DNA of 64,000 nucleotides from Humibacter ginsenosidimutans (GTDB lineage Bacteria > Actinomycetota > Actinomycetes > Actinomycetales > Microbacteriaceae). The notes beneath the pieces were generated by a model that saw nothing but the letters and a program-made list of their open reading frames with translations, did no database searches and was not told where the DNA came from. This document shows positions 55,885 to 64,000 of this stretch, in pieces; the first letter of the stretch is position 1; the number at the start of each line of letters is the position of its first letter. The position numbers were made by a program, and so were the translations under genes. The stretch covers positions 2,604,001-2,668,000 of the forward strand of contig NZ_CP042305.1 in assembly GCF_007859675.1 (NCBI RefSeq). Reading direction: 5' to 3'.

Positions 55885-57276
55885 TCAGTCCAGGAGAAGC
55901 GCCGGCTCCTCGATGATGGCGGCGACGTCGGCGACGAAGCGCGAGACGACGTCGCCGTCGACCACCCGGTGGTCGAACGAGCCGCCGATCGTCGTCACGT
56001 AGCGTGGACGCACCTCGCCGTCCACCACCCACGGCTTCTGCTTGATCGTGCCGAGCGCCACGATCCCGACCTCGCCCGGGTTGAGGATGGGCGTTCCGGT
56101 GTCCATGCCGAAGACGCCGATGTTGGTGATCGTGATCGTGCCGTTCTGCATGTCGGCGGGCGGCGTCTTGCCGTCGCGCGCGGTCAGCGTGAGCTGCTCG
56201 AGCGCGTGGGCGAGCTCGAGCAGGCTCATCGACTGAGCCTCCTTGATGTTCGGCACGATCAACCCGCGCGGGGTGGCCGCCGCGATGCCGAGGTTGACGT
56301 AGTGGTGGATGACGATCTCGTCGTCGGTCCAGGTGGCGTTCACGCTCGGGTTGCGGCGCACGGCCCAGATCATGGCCTTGGCCATGATGAGCAGCGGTGA
56401 CACCTTCACGCCGGCGAACGTCGTGGACTCCTTGAGCCGCTTGACGAACTCCATGGTGCGCGTGGCATCCACGTCGACGAAGACGCTCACGTGCGGAGCG
56501 GTGAACTTGGAGCGCACCATGGCCGACGCGATCTGCTTGCGCATGCCCTTGACCGGCACGCGCTCCTCGCGCTCGTCGGACCATTCGGGCGTCTCGATGT
56601 TGCGGAACACGCTGGCCTGACTGGCGTGCCGCACCACATCGTCCCTGGTGATCTCGCCGGCGATGCCGGTGCCGGTGATCGCCGCGAGGTCGACGCCGAG
56701 GTCTTTGGCGAGCTTGCGGATCGGCGGCTTCGCGATGACGGGCGTGGCGGATGCCGCGGGCACGAGGTCGGCGGCCGACGGCACGTGTCGGCCCTCCGCC
56801 GGGGTGCGATTCTGGCTGCGCCGGCGGCTCGCTCCGTGTCCGGCCGAGCCGTATCCCACGAGCACCGCGCCGGGCTTGGGCTCGTCGCCCTCGCGCTCGA
56901 TGAGCGTGGTCGCGGGTGCCTCTGCGGCTGCGGCACGAGCATCCTCTGCACCGGCCCCGGCGGTGGATGCCTGCACCTCGAGCTCGTCCACCTCGATCAC
57001 GTTGTCGAGCCCGACGACCTCAGCGGCGCCTGATGCCCCCGCACCCACGATGATGATGGGCGCGCCCACCTCGACGGTCTCGCCCTCGGTCACGAGCAGC
57101 CGGTCGACGACGCCTTCGAACGGTGACGGCAGCTCGACGAGCGACTTCGCGGTCTCGATCTCGCAGAGCACGTCGTTGACGTGCACCTCGTCGCCCGGCG
57201 CGACCTTCCACGAGACGATCTCGGCCTCGGTCAGGCCTTCGCCGACATCCGGCAGCAGAAACTCCGACTCGCTCAT
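55885..57276 (-). CDS. 2-oxoacid dehydrogenase E2 (dihydrolipoamide acyltransferase)
   Basis: 463-residue E2 core of a pyruvate- or branched-chain-type dehydrogenase complex. Order: lipoyl domain (about 1-80; lipoylated Lys44 in EIETAKS), Ala/Glu-rich linker, E3/E1-binding domain (about 178-218, [19 protein letters not shown]), and catalytic domain (about 235-463) ending with the active-site [10 protein letters not shown]. Transfers the acyl group to CoA. Downstream of E1-alpha and E1-beta; a single lipoyl domain and this gene order favour the branched-chain 2-oxoacid complex. Confidence 0.92.
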   Translation of the reverse strand: MSESEFLLPDVGEGLTEAEIVSWKVAPGDEVHVNDVLCEIETAKSLVELPSPFEGVVDRLLVTEGETVEVGAPIIIVGAGASGAAEVVGLDNVIEVDELEVQASTAGAGAEDARAAAAEAPATTLIEREGDEPKPGAVLVGYGSAGHGASRRRSQNRTPAEGRHVPSAADLVPAASATPVIAKPPIRKLAKDLGVDLAAITGTGIAGEITRDDVVRHASQASVFRNIETPEWSDEREERVPVKGMRKQIASAMVRSKFTAPHVSVFVDVDATRTMEFVKRLKESTTFAGVKVSPLLIMAKAMIWAVRRNPSVNATWTDDEIVIHHYVNLGIAAATPRGLIVPNIKEAQSMSLLELAHALEQLTLTARDGKTPPADMQNGTITITNIGVFGMDTGTPILNPGEVGIVALGTIKQKPWVVDGEVRPRYVTTIGGSFDHRVVDGDVVSRFVADVAAIIEEPALLLD

Positions 57277-57338
57277 GGCACTCCTTGCTGGCGGTTGTCT
57301 CGGAAAGTAGGGGAACGTGGATGCCGTCGGCGCGGCGA

Positions 57339-58398
57339 TCAGTACGCGAGCGCGCGGTCGACGGCCTCGAGCACGCGGTCGGCGTCGGGCAGATACGAGT
57401 CTTCGAGCTTCGCGGGCGGGAACGGTGTGTCGAATCCGGAGACGCGCAGCACGGGCGCCTCGAGCGAGTAGAACCCCTTCTCGGCGACGGTCGCGGCGAT
57501 CTCGCTGCCGACGCTCGCGAAGCCGGGTGCCTCCTGCGCCACGACGAGCCTGCCCGTCTTGCGCACCGAGCCGAGCAACGGCCCGAAGTCGACGGGGGAC
57601 AGCGACCGCAGGTCGACGACCTCCACGCTCGTGCCCTCGTCGGCGGCGATCTCGGCGGCGCGGAGCAGCACGCTCACCATGGCGCCGTGGCCCACGAGCG
57701 TGACGTCGGTGCCGGTACGCACCACGCGGCTCGCGTGCAGCGGCACGGCGCTCGCCTCGAAGTCGACCTCGCCCTTGGGCCAGTACCGGCTCTTCGGCTC
57801 GAGGAACACGATCGGGTCGTCGGAGGCGATGGCCTCCTGGATCATCCAGTACGCGTCGTTGGGCGTCGACGGGCTGACCACGCGGATGCCCGGGGTGTGC
57901 GCGAAGTACGCCTCCGGGCTCTCCTGGTGGTGCTCGACGGCGCCGATGTGCCCGCCGTAGGGAATGCGGATGACCACCGGCATGCGCACCTGGCCGTCAT
58001 GCCTGGCCGTGATCTTGGCGAGCTGCGTGGTGATCTGGTCGAAAGCGGGGAACACGAAGCCGTCGAACTGGATCTCCAGCACCGGCCGGTAGCCGCGCAT
58101 CGCCAACCCGATCGCCGTTCCCACCAGACCGGACTCCGCGAGCGGGCTGTCGATGACCCGCTGCGGCCCGAACTCGGTCTGCAGCCCCTCCGTCACGCGG
58201 AACACGCCGCCGAGCTGCCCGATGTCCTCGCCCATCAGCAGCACGTGCGGGTCGTCGGCGAGCGCCCTGGCGCAGGCCGGCGTTGAGCGCCTTCGCCATG
58301 GGCAGGCTCTCGGTACCGGTGCGGAACGGGGTGCGTTGCGTGCCGTGCTGCTGCACGGATGCCTGCTCGCGATCGTTCGCGGTGGTCACGTCGGTCAC
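57339..58398 (-). CDS. 2-oxoacid dehydrogenase E1 beta, one-base frameshift
   Basis: E1-beta subunit of the same complex. The GTG at 58396-58398 overlaps the E1-alpha stop. The first 46 or so residues read in one frame ([14 protein letters not shown]), after which a G too many (CCC at 58265-58267 on the plus strand) throws the reading into the next frame, where [20 protein letters not shown] and all later family motifs follow ([23 protein letters not shown]). Removing one base gives 352 residues, the normal length. No other damage is seen, and a core complex is unlikely to tolerate it, so a sequencing error is quite possible. Confidence 0.88.
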
Positions 58399-59567
58399 TG
58401 TGCCCCCTTGGTCGCGGCATCCGTTTCGAACGAACGCTCGTAGCGCTCGAGCCAGGCGCGCTGCTCGGCCATGTCGGCATGCGGCTCGGAGTAGACGTGC
58501 TCGAACATGGTCTCCGCCACGGGAGCGACGATCTCGAGTGTGCGCCGGCGCACGTCGGCCGCGTAGTCGGCTGCCTCCTCGTCGACGGCGGCGAACCACT
58601 CTTCGCCGACGCCCTGACCGGCCAGGAAGGAGCGCATGCGGTTGATCGGGTCGCGCCCGCGCCAGTGCTCTTCCTCGTCGGAGGTGCGGTATCTGGTGGG
58701 ATCGTCGCTCGTGGTGTGCGCGCCCATGCGGTAGGTCACCGCCTCGATGAGGCTCGGTCCCTGGCCGCTGCGCGCCGCATCCAACCGCTTCGCCGCCACC
58801 ATGTAGCTGGCGAGCACGTCATTGCCGTCGACCTGGATGCCGGGCATGCCGAACCCGGCGCCGCGCTGGTAGAGGGGTGCGCGCGACTGCGTCTTGACGG
58901 GCACCGAGATGGCCCACTGGTTGTTCTGCAGAAAGAAGACCTCGGGGGTCTGGAAGCTGCCGGCGAAGACGAGCGCCTCGCTGACGTCACCCTCGGAGCT
59001 CGCGCCGTCGCCGAAGTAGACGATGACGGCCTCGTCGCGCTCGGGGTCGCCCGTGCCGGAATGTCCGTCGAGCGCGACACCCATCGCGTAGCCGGTGGCG
59101 TGCAGCGCCTGAGTGCCTAGCACGAGCGTGTAGACGCGCACGTTGCCGTTCTTGGGATCGGTCGGATCCCAGCCGCCATTGGTGACACCACGCATGACGC
59201 GAATGATGTCGAGCGGGTCGACGCCGCGGATCGTCGCGACCACGTGCTCGCGGTACGACGGGAAGATCGTGTCCTGCGGCTTCGCCGCACGCGCGGAGCC
59301 GACCTGCGCGGCCTCCTGGCCGCTGCTCGGCGGCCACAGAGCGAGCTGCCCCTGCCGCTGCAGGTTCGTCGCCTCGGTGTCGAAACGGCGCACGATGACC
59401 ATGTCGCGGTAGAAGCGGCGGTGGTCGTCGTCAGTCAGCGATTCGAGGTATGGCAGAAACTCGGCCGCGGCACCCGTCGGCTCGAATCGGCCGTCCTCGG
59501 TCAGTACTTGCACGGTCTCGGCGGAGAGCCCCGCCGACTGCGCGAATCGGTCGTTCGTGGCAGACAT
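58395..59567 (-). CDS. 2-oxoacid dehydrogenase E1 alpha
   Basis: 390-residue thiamine-diphosphate-dependent E1-alpha. The TPP motif is GDGASSEGDVSEAL followed by FFLQNNQWAIS; the phosphorylation-loop region is YRMGAHTTSDDPTRYR. The ATG at 59565-59567 lies 5 bp after the hisC stop, with a GTGGGG-type site overlapping it; longer starts would overlap hisC. Decarboxylates the 2-oxoacid and passes the acyl group to E2. Co-translated with E1-beta. Confidence 0.93.
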   Translation of the reverse strand: MSATNDRFAQSAGLSAETVQVLTEDGRFEPTGAAAEFLPYLESLTDDDHRRFYRDMVIVRRFDTEATNLQRQGQLALWPPSSGQEAAQVGSARAAKPQDTIFPSYREHVVATIRGVDPLDIIRVMRGVTNGGWDPTDPKNGNVRVYTLVLGTQALHATGYAMGVALDGHSGTGDPERDEAVIVYFGDGASSEGDVSEALVFAGSFQTPEVFFLQNNQWAISVPVKTQSRAPLYQRGAGFGMPGIQVDGNDVLASYMVAAKRLDAARSGQGPSLIEAVTYRMGAHTTSDDPTRYRTSDEEEHWRGRDPINRMRSFLAGQGVGEEWFAAVDEEAADYAADVRRRTLEIVAPVAETMFEHVYSEPHADMAEQRAWLERYERSFETDAATKGAQ

Positions 59568-59572
59568 CCCCA

Positions 59573-60679
59573 CTAACCTAACTGCTCGGCTGTCGACGCC
59601 TTCCGTAGGTGATCGACAACCTGTTGTGCGATCTTTAGAACGCGTCCGACAGAATCCTCTTCGCCAACGCCGACCCGGATGCCGTCGGGCACGAACCCGC
59701 GCACCGCCAGACCCGCGTCGAAGAACGCGTCGATCGCGAAGGGCGTGTGGATGCCCGTCGGCAGCCACACGAAATTGCCCTGCGCCTGCGGAACCTGCCA
59801 CCCCTGCTCCAGCAGGCCGTCGCGCAGCTGGGCGCGGCGCTCCGCGATGGTCGCGACGCGGGCGAGCAGCTCGTCTTCGCGGTCGAGCGAGGCGAGCGCC
59901 GCGGACTGAGCGAGGTCGGTGACGCTCATCGGGATGGCGGTGGAGCGTGCCGCGTTCAGCAGCCGTTCCGGCCCGATCGCGTAGCCGATGCGCAGGCCGG
60001 CGAGGCCGTAGGCCTTCGAGAACGTGCGCAGCACGACGAGGTTCGGGTAGTGCCCGATGAGCGCGCGACCGTCGACGTGGCTCGGGTCGGTGACGAACTC
60101 CACGTACGCCTCGTCGAGGAGCACGAGGCGGTCGGACGGCACGGCGGCCATGAACCGCTCGAACTCATCGGCGGTCACGACCGGCCCCGTCGGATTGTTC
60201 GGTGTGCAGACGATGATGACGCGCGTGCGGTCGGTGATCGCGGCGACCATGCCGTCGAGGTCGTGCCGTGCATCCGGCAGCAGCGGAACCGTGACGCTGG
60301 ATGCCCCCGACACCGTCACGAGACCCGGATACGCCTCGAACGACCGCCACGCGTACAGCACCTCGTCGCCCGGACCGGCGGCGGCATTGATGAACTGCGA
60401 CAGCAGCGCGACGGAGCCTGCACCGAGGTGCACCTGCGCGGTGCCGACGCCGAATCGCTCCGCAAGGCGATCGCGGAGGGCGAGGGCCGCGCCGTCGGGG
60501 TAGCGGTTGAGCGCGGTCGAGGAGGCGACGGCATCCAGAACCCCGGGCAGCGGGTCGAAGGGGTTCTCGTTGCTGGAGAGCTTGAAGCCGTCCGACGGCG
60601 GAACGCGCCCCTGCGCGTACGCCGCGAGGCTGGCGATCTCGGGGCGCAGGAGCACCCGTTCGACATTCTGGGGATCCAC
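59573..60679 (-). CDS. hisC: Histidinol-phosphate/aromatic aminotransferase
   Basis: 368-residue PLP-dependent class I/II aminotransferase. Motifs: [26 protein letters not shown], the PLP lysine in [16 protein letters not shown], and the C-terminal [14 protein letters not shown]rg. The GTG at 60677-60679 gives MDPQNVER. Sequence type is HisC/Pat; since it heads the dehydrogenase operon, it may also act on aromatic or branched-chain substrates, and the main hisC may be elsewhere. Confidence 0.87.
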   Translation of the reverse strand: MDPQNVERVLLRPEIASLAAYAQGRVPPSDGFKLSSNENPFDPLPGVLDAVASSTALNRYPDGAALALRDRLAERFGVGTAQVHLGAGSVALLSQFINAAAGPGDEVLYAWRSFEAYPGLVTVSGASSVTVPLLPDARHDLDGMVAAITDRTRVIIVCTPNNPTGPVVTADEFERFMAAVPSDRLVLLDEAYVEFVTDPSHVDGRALIGHYPNLVVLRTFSKAYGLAGLRIGYAIGPERLLNAARSTAIPMSVTDLAQSAALASLDREDELLARVATIAERRAQLRDGLLEQGWQVPQAQGNFVWLPTGIHTPFAIDAFFDAGLAVRGFVPDGIRVGVGEEDSVGRVLKIAQQVVDHLRKASTAEQLG

Positions 60680-60814
60680 AGTGCCAACTTACGCGCTCGT
60701 ACATTCCGGAACGCTCACGAGTCGTCGGGGCCAGCGTGCGGCCGTCGGGTTGAAGTGCCGACGGCACGTGGGCGTCGGCACCCGGTCGAGGAGGCTGCCA
60801 CGGGCGGCCGTCGT

Positions 60815-61027
60815 CCCGCTGGTTGAGGAGGACGCCGCAGACGGCCGTCTCGAAACCGAGCTGCGGAATGGATCGAGCTGCGGAATGGACTCTGTGCGGG
60901 TTTCGAGACGTGCGCGGCTTCGCCACGTGCTCCTCAACCAGCGGGACGACGCATCCACGGCTCGCCGAGTACTCCTCAACCGGCGGGATGGGGCGCCCCT
61001 GCTCGCCGCGTGCTCCGCAATCAGCGG
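60815..61027. repeat. Dispersed inverted repeat family B, copy 3, with extra arms
   Basis: Left arm CCCGCTGGTTGAGGAG (60815-60830) and right arm TCCTCAACCAGCGGG (60931-60945) are perfectly complementary at their tips, with GTCTCGAAACC / GGTTTCGAGAC inside. Two extra right arms follow at about 60971-60987 and 61010-61027 (degraded). A short direct repeat GAGCTGCGGAATGGA occurs twice in the loop. The 435-bp region between hisC and the YvlD-like gene holds no gene. Confidence 0.8.
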
Positions 61028-61114
61028 AGGGGGCGCACGCGCGTCACCCGGCCGGGGCGACTCGCGCGGCGGCGGATCCTTGGGCGGACGGCCGCGGACT
61101 GACACACTGGGCGC

Positions 61115-61507
61115 ATGAGGTTTCTGCTGAAACTGATCATCAACGCGTTCGCGCTGTGGCTGACCACGCTGCTCGTGTCGGGCGTCACCGTGAAGTCGTA
61201 CGACCCGAGCGGCGGTGAGTTCCCGCTCCTTCTCACGTATTTGCTCGTTGCGCTGATCTTCGGTGTCGTGAACGGCATCGTGGGCACGGTCATCCGCGTC
61301 GTGGCCTTTCCGCTGTACGTGCTCACGCTCGGCCTCATCTCGCTGATCGTGAACGGGCTGCTCCTGTTGCTGGTGTCGTGGATCAGCGACGGCATGGGCT
61401 TCGGTCTGCACGTCGACGGATTCTGGGACGGCGTGTGGGCGGCGCTCATCCTCGCGATCATCAGCTGGCTGCTCGGCATGATCTTCCGCCCGGCGATACG
61501 GCGCTGA
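61115..61507 (+). CDS. YvlD-like four-helix membrane protein (phage holin family 4)
   Basis: 130-residue protein with four membrane helices (about 4-24, 38-60, 62-90, 105-125) matching the YvlD/phage-holin-4 family: start MRFLLKLIINAFALWLTTLL and central ALIFGVVNGIVGTVIRVVAF. Despite the family name these are chromosomal proteins of unknown, possibly envelope-stress function; there are no phage genes around. It is convergent with the lipase-like gene, two bases apart. Confidence 0.85.
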   Translation: MRFLLKLIINAFALWLTTLLVSGVTVKSYDPSGGEFPLLLTYLLVALIFGVVNGIVGTVIRVVAFPLYVLTLGLISLIVNGLLLLLVSWISDGMGFGLHVDGFWDGVWAALILAIISWLLGMIFRPAIRR

Positions 61508-61509
61508 CC

Positions 61510-63003
61510 TCATCGCGAAGCCTTCGTCGGAGCCGGTGACGGGGTCGGCGACGACTGCGGCGCGGGGGTCGGCACCTGCGGCGGGGCCGGGACCTGCTGC
61601 ACCCTGTCCCCTCGGTAGAGCCCAGCCGTTCCGGCCTCGTCGGTGGGGAGTGCGTGAAGCGCGGCGGCCAGACGCGGGTCGCCGGAGGCATCCATCTGCT
61701 GCGCCGTGATGGTGTACTCGACCATGCTGTGCGCGGCGATCGGCGACCCCGTCGGCACGGGCCCGTCGTAGGTCTGCCTGGTCACGAGGATGCGATCGCT
61801 TCCGCCGTCGTCCGCTCCTCGCGCGAACCCGCCCAGCGCCGGAACCAGGTCGTCGGTGTGCTCCACCGCGACGTCGACCGTGCTCGACGTCACGTCGACG
61901 CCTCCGGTCGGGGATCCGAACGTGACCAGCGTCGGAACGTCGTAGCGGCCGCACGTGGCGAGCTGGGTGGCCACGATGCCGCCCTGCGAGTAGCCAACGG
62001 GGATGACCGTGTCGCCGTCGGCGATGCCTGCGTCGTGCATGGCCCGTTGCACGGCATGCACGGAGGCGGTGTCGAGTCCGGCGACTGAAGAGAGGTCGCT
62101 GGAGATGTCGAACGGCTCGTTCGTCGCCTTCGGACTGGTGTCGACCGTGCCGCCCACGTAGACGATGTACGTGGGCTTGGCTCCTTCCGTTCCGCCGAAG
62201 CGCTCGACCCGCACCTGTGGCGCTCCTGCGACGCTCGGCGGCACCCGATCCGCGAGTGCCGCGAAGGTCGACGGCGGGGCGACGACCCCGGCATCGGTGC
62301 GATGCACGCGTACGGGCGAGTCGTCGAGCAGCCCGAACATGCGGCCGGCGCCGACGACCACTCGCGCTCCGCCGCGCAGGCCGAACAGCGAGGTTCCCCG
62401 GTCGTCGAGCTTCGCCGCCATCGGCAGGGGCAGCCCGGCGGCGCCGAGCATCGCGTCATCGGCCGCGGAGACCGCGAAACGCAGCAGGAAGACCATCCGT
62501 GGGTCGCGCAGCAGGTTGGCTTTGCGCGCGGCTCCGGAGCCGAGGTCGCCGAACAAGGCACCGGGCGAGCCGGCCGCGACGCTGCCGGCGACGAAGGCCG
62601 GCACAAGCGTCACGATCAGCTGGGGCAGCGAAAGCGCGCCCAGCGCCGCTGCCACCGGCCAGAATGCACCGAACGCCCAGCCGGCGTAGGTGCTGAGGTC
62701 CATCAGGTTCGAGTTCGCGTCGCGCTCCGCCTTGTTGTAGCTGCGCGCCGCCTCGAGCAGCTCGGCGGCCAGCCGCTTCGAGTCGCTCGCGGCCTGCTGG
62801 ATGCCCTCGGCCGCGACATGAGCGAGGCGCACGGCATCCGTCGGCCCGGTCAGCGCGACCACCGGACGCAGCTCGTCGGCGAGGTCTCGAAAGGCGGCGG
62901 CGACTGTCGCGAGTCGGTCGTGTGCGGCGGTGAGGGCATCCGACGCGACCTGAGTGCCGCCCGAGACGGTGATGTCACCGGACGAGGTGCTCGACGTGGA
63001 CAC
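61510..63003 (-). CDS. Secreted alpha/beta hydrolase (lipase-like) with helical N-terminus
   Basis: 497 residues, GTG start at 63001-63003. The N-terminal 90 residues are helical and Ala-rich (AAHDRLATVAAAFRDLADEL), similar to ESX-type substrates. A hydrophobic stretch at about 105-150 follows. The hydrolase domain has the nucleophile elbow GYSQGG, acid in DDLVPALGG and histidine in AHSMVEYT. The C-terminus is Pro/Ser-rich. It is 6 bp behind a WXG-like gene, so it may be a type VII-secreted or surface enzyme; that is inference, and no signal peptide is seen. Confidence 0.75.
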   Translation of the reverse strand: MSTSSTSSGDITVSGGTQVASDALTAAHDRLATVAAAFRDLADELRPVVALTGPTDAVRLAHVAAEGIQQAASDSKRLAAELLEAARSYNKAERDANSNLMDLSTYAGWAFGAFWPVAAALGALSLPQLIVTLVPAFVAGSVAAGSPGALFGDLGSGAARKANLLRDPRMVFLLRFAVSAADDAMLGAAGLPLPMAAKLDDRGTSLFGLRGGARVVVGAGRMFGLLDDSPVRVHRTDAGVVAPPSTFAALADRVPPSVAGAPQVRVERFGGTEGAKPTYIVYVGGTVDTSPKATNEPFDISSDLSSVAGLDTASVHAVQRAMHDAGIADGDTVIPVGYSQGGIVATQLATCGRYDVPTLVTFGSPTGGVDVTSSTVDVAVEHTDDLVPALGGFARGADDGGSDRILVTRQTYDGPVPTGSPIAAHSMVEYTITAQQMDASGDPRLAAALHALPTDEAGTAGLYRGDRVQQVPAPPQVPTPAPQSSPTPSPAPTKASR

Positions 63004-63009
63004 GCAGAC

Positions 63010-63372
63010 TCACCGCCTGCCGTCAGCCCACGCACCGCGAGCGCCGGACCCACTGCCGAGGATCGCGGACCCCGGGTGGAACAGCGTGCGCCCGATGTCG
63101 GAAGCGCCCGACGGTGAGTTGTCGATGCTGCTCGCGTAGGCGATCAGCTCGTCGGAAGCGGCGTCGAGGACCGCCAGCGCGTCGCGCACGTGGGCACTGA
63201 TCTCCTCGAGCCGGGATTGGAAGCTGCGCTGCGCCGGCGAACGCCATTCGAGCTCTGCGGAGTCGGGCAGCTGGCTCAACGCCGCCATCACTTCGTCGCG
63301 CACGTAACCCACCGTTGCCGCCGCAGCGTCGATCGTCGATCGGTCCAGATGATCGCCTCCTCCAACTCGCAC
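63010..63372 (-). CDS. WXG100-like small protein
   Basis: About 120 residues. Two helices flank a W-x-S/G turn (ELEWRSPAQRSFQSRLEEIS), the layout of WXG100/EsxA-type proteins, with YVRDEVMAALSQL before and ALAVLDAASDELIAYA after. The start is unsure: GTG at 63370-63372 is used, but GGAGGAGG lies just behind it, so a nearby rare start is possible. It is followed by the lipase-like gene. No ESX secretion genes are in the window. Confidence 0.6.
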   Translation of the reverse strand: MRVGGGDHLDRSTIDAAAATVGYVRDEVMAALSQLPDSAELEWRSPAQRSFQSRLEEISAHVRDALAVLDAASDELIAYASSIDNSPSGASDIGRTLFHPGSAILGSGSGARGAWADGRR

Positions 63373-63542
63373 GCGCCACCGCAGAACCTCGTTGCAGAAC
63401 GTCGTCGGCCGCTCGCCGACGTACGGAACCAGCTTGGCGACCGTGCGGAACGCTCGGTCGAGCAGGCGGCCGATTGGGGAGAACCGGCGGCAGCTGTCGG
63501 CTGGGGAGGCGGAGCATCCCGTCACTGCAGCAGAATGGAGGC

Positions 63543-64000
63543 ATGAGCTTCGCGCCCGATCCGATGCCGGCGGCGCCGCGTTTCAGCATCTGCTTCGTCT
63601 GCAGCGGCAACATCTGCCGATCGCCGATGGCGGAGGTCGTGTTCCGCAGTCTCGCGGCGGATGCCGGCCTCGCCGACCGCGTCGACGTCACGTCGGCGGG
63701 CACCGGCGACTGGCACGTCGGCGAGCACGCCGACCCGCGTGCCGTCGACACCCTGGCCGCCCACGGCTACGACGGGTCGGAGCATCGCGCCCGCCAGTTC
63801 GACGCCACGTGGTTCCACCGGCTCGATCTGGTGGTCGCACTCGACCGCAGCCATGAGCGCATCCTCAAGAGCGCTGTGACCAACGACATCGACCGCAGCA
63901 AGGTGCAGCTTCTGCGCAGCTTCGAGCATCCACGATCCGATTCACTGGACGTGCCGGATCCCTATTACTCCGACCACGCCTACTTCGGCGCGGTGCTCGG
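63543..64000 (+). CDS. Low-molecular-weight protein-tyrosine phosphatase, partial
   Basis: First 152 or so residues; the gene runs off the window end. The P-loop CSGNICRS (C-x5-R) is at about residues 20-27 and the acid/base region DPYYSD lies near the end, so the catalytic set is complete. Members dephosphorylate tyrosines in signalling or exopolysaccharide control; some act as arsenate reductases, but the tyrosine phosphatase type fits better. TGGAGGC precedes the ATG. Confidence 0.9.
   Translation, partial: MSFAPDPMPAAPRFSICFVCSGNICRSPMAEVVFRSLAADAGLADRVDVTSAGTGDWHVGEHADPRAVDTLAAHGYDGSEHRARQFDATWFHRLDLVVALDRSHERILKSAVTNDIDRSKVQLLRSFEHPRSDSLDVPDPYYSDHAYFGAVL

Noticed and set aside
61115..61507. 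Prophage remnant (holin)
   Set aside because: YvlD-type proteins are chromosomal; no lysin, capsid or integrase genes around.

Overview
The window looks like chromosomal DNA of a high-GC Gram-positive actinobacterium, most likely of the family Microbacteriaceae. Reasons: very GC-rich third codon positions, frequent GTG starts, many GTGA/ATGA stop-start overlaps, a dnaK-grpE-dnaJ-hspR operon with a HAIR operator, lipoproteins with actinobacterial signal peptides, and cysteine-free ribosomal proteins S14, L33 and L28. This is inferred from gene content only. I see no prophage, integrase, transposase or CRISPR array.

Layout. 1-4.1 kb: heat-shock operon dnaK-grpE-dnaJ-hspR (hspR cut by the window edge), with a perfect HspR-type operator over its promoter. 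4.3-9.1 kb: a YhgE/Pip membrane protein and an MMPL transporter that carries a one-base frameshift and a degenerate ABC-ATPase-like tail. 9.1-18.4 kb: a secreted GH27 alpha-galactosidase followed by an Opp/Dpp-type ABC importer and an alpha/beta hydrolase, with a divergent LacI regulator; it reads as an alpha-galactoside (or glycan) use operon. 19.8-27.7 kb: more sugar genes: TetR, GH3 beta-glucosidase, sugar-phosphate isomerase/epimerase, ROK regulator, MFS transporter, Gfo/Idh oxidoreductase. 27.8-34.9 kb: PH-domain protein with a 55-residue partner, dcd, two TMEM175-like channels flanking tRNA-Gly(CCC), and a CtpE-like P-type ATPase. 35.4-38.7 kb: four unrecognised co-directional genes ending in an OmpA-domain lipoprotein, the best candidate here for an undescribed membrane system. 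38.8-44.4 kb: DinB-like protein, serine hydrolase lipoprotein, PIF1/RecD-like helicase, CopD-CtaG fusion. 44.7-46.6 kb: HU and the rpmB-rpmG-rpsN operon, separated by six 79-bp tandem repeats, two DnaA-box-like motifs and nested palindromes. 46.8-53.5 kb: amino-acid/polyamine permease, YtcJ-like amidohydrolase, and a znuACB-zur locus with a Zur-box-like site. 53.8-60.7 kb: 5'-3' exonuclease, membrane protein, and hisC followed by a branched-chain 2-oxoacid dehydrogenase operon whose E1-beta gene has a one-base insertion. 61.1-64 kb: YvlD-like protein, a WXG-like protein paired with a secreted lipase-like protein, and the start of a low-molecular-weight tyrosine phosphatase.

Several dispersed inverted-repeat families lie between genes, and one repeat type appears to have become in-frame linker sequence in two proteins. 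The heptamer GGATGCC (either strand) recurs far more often than base composition predicts. Two single-base frameshifts in otherwise intact genes could be sequencing errors or real lesions.
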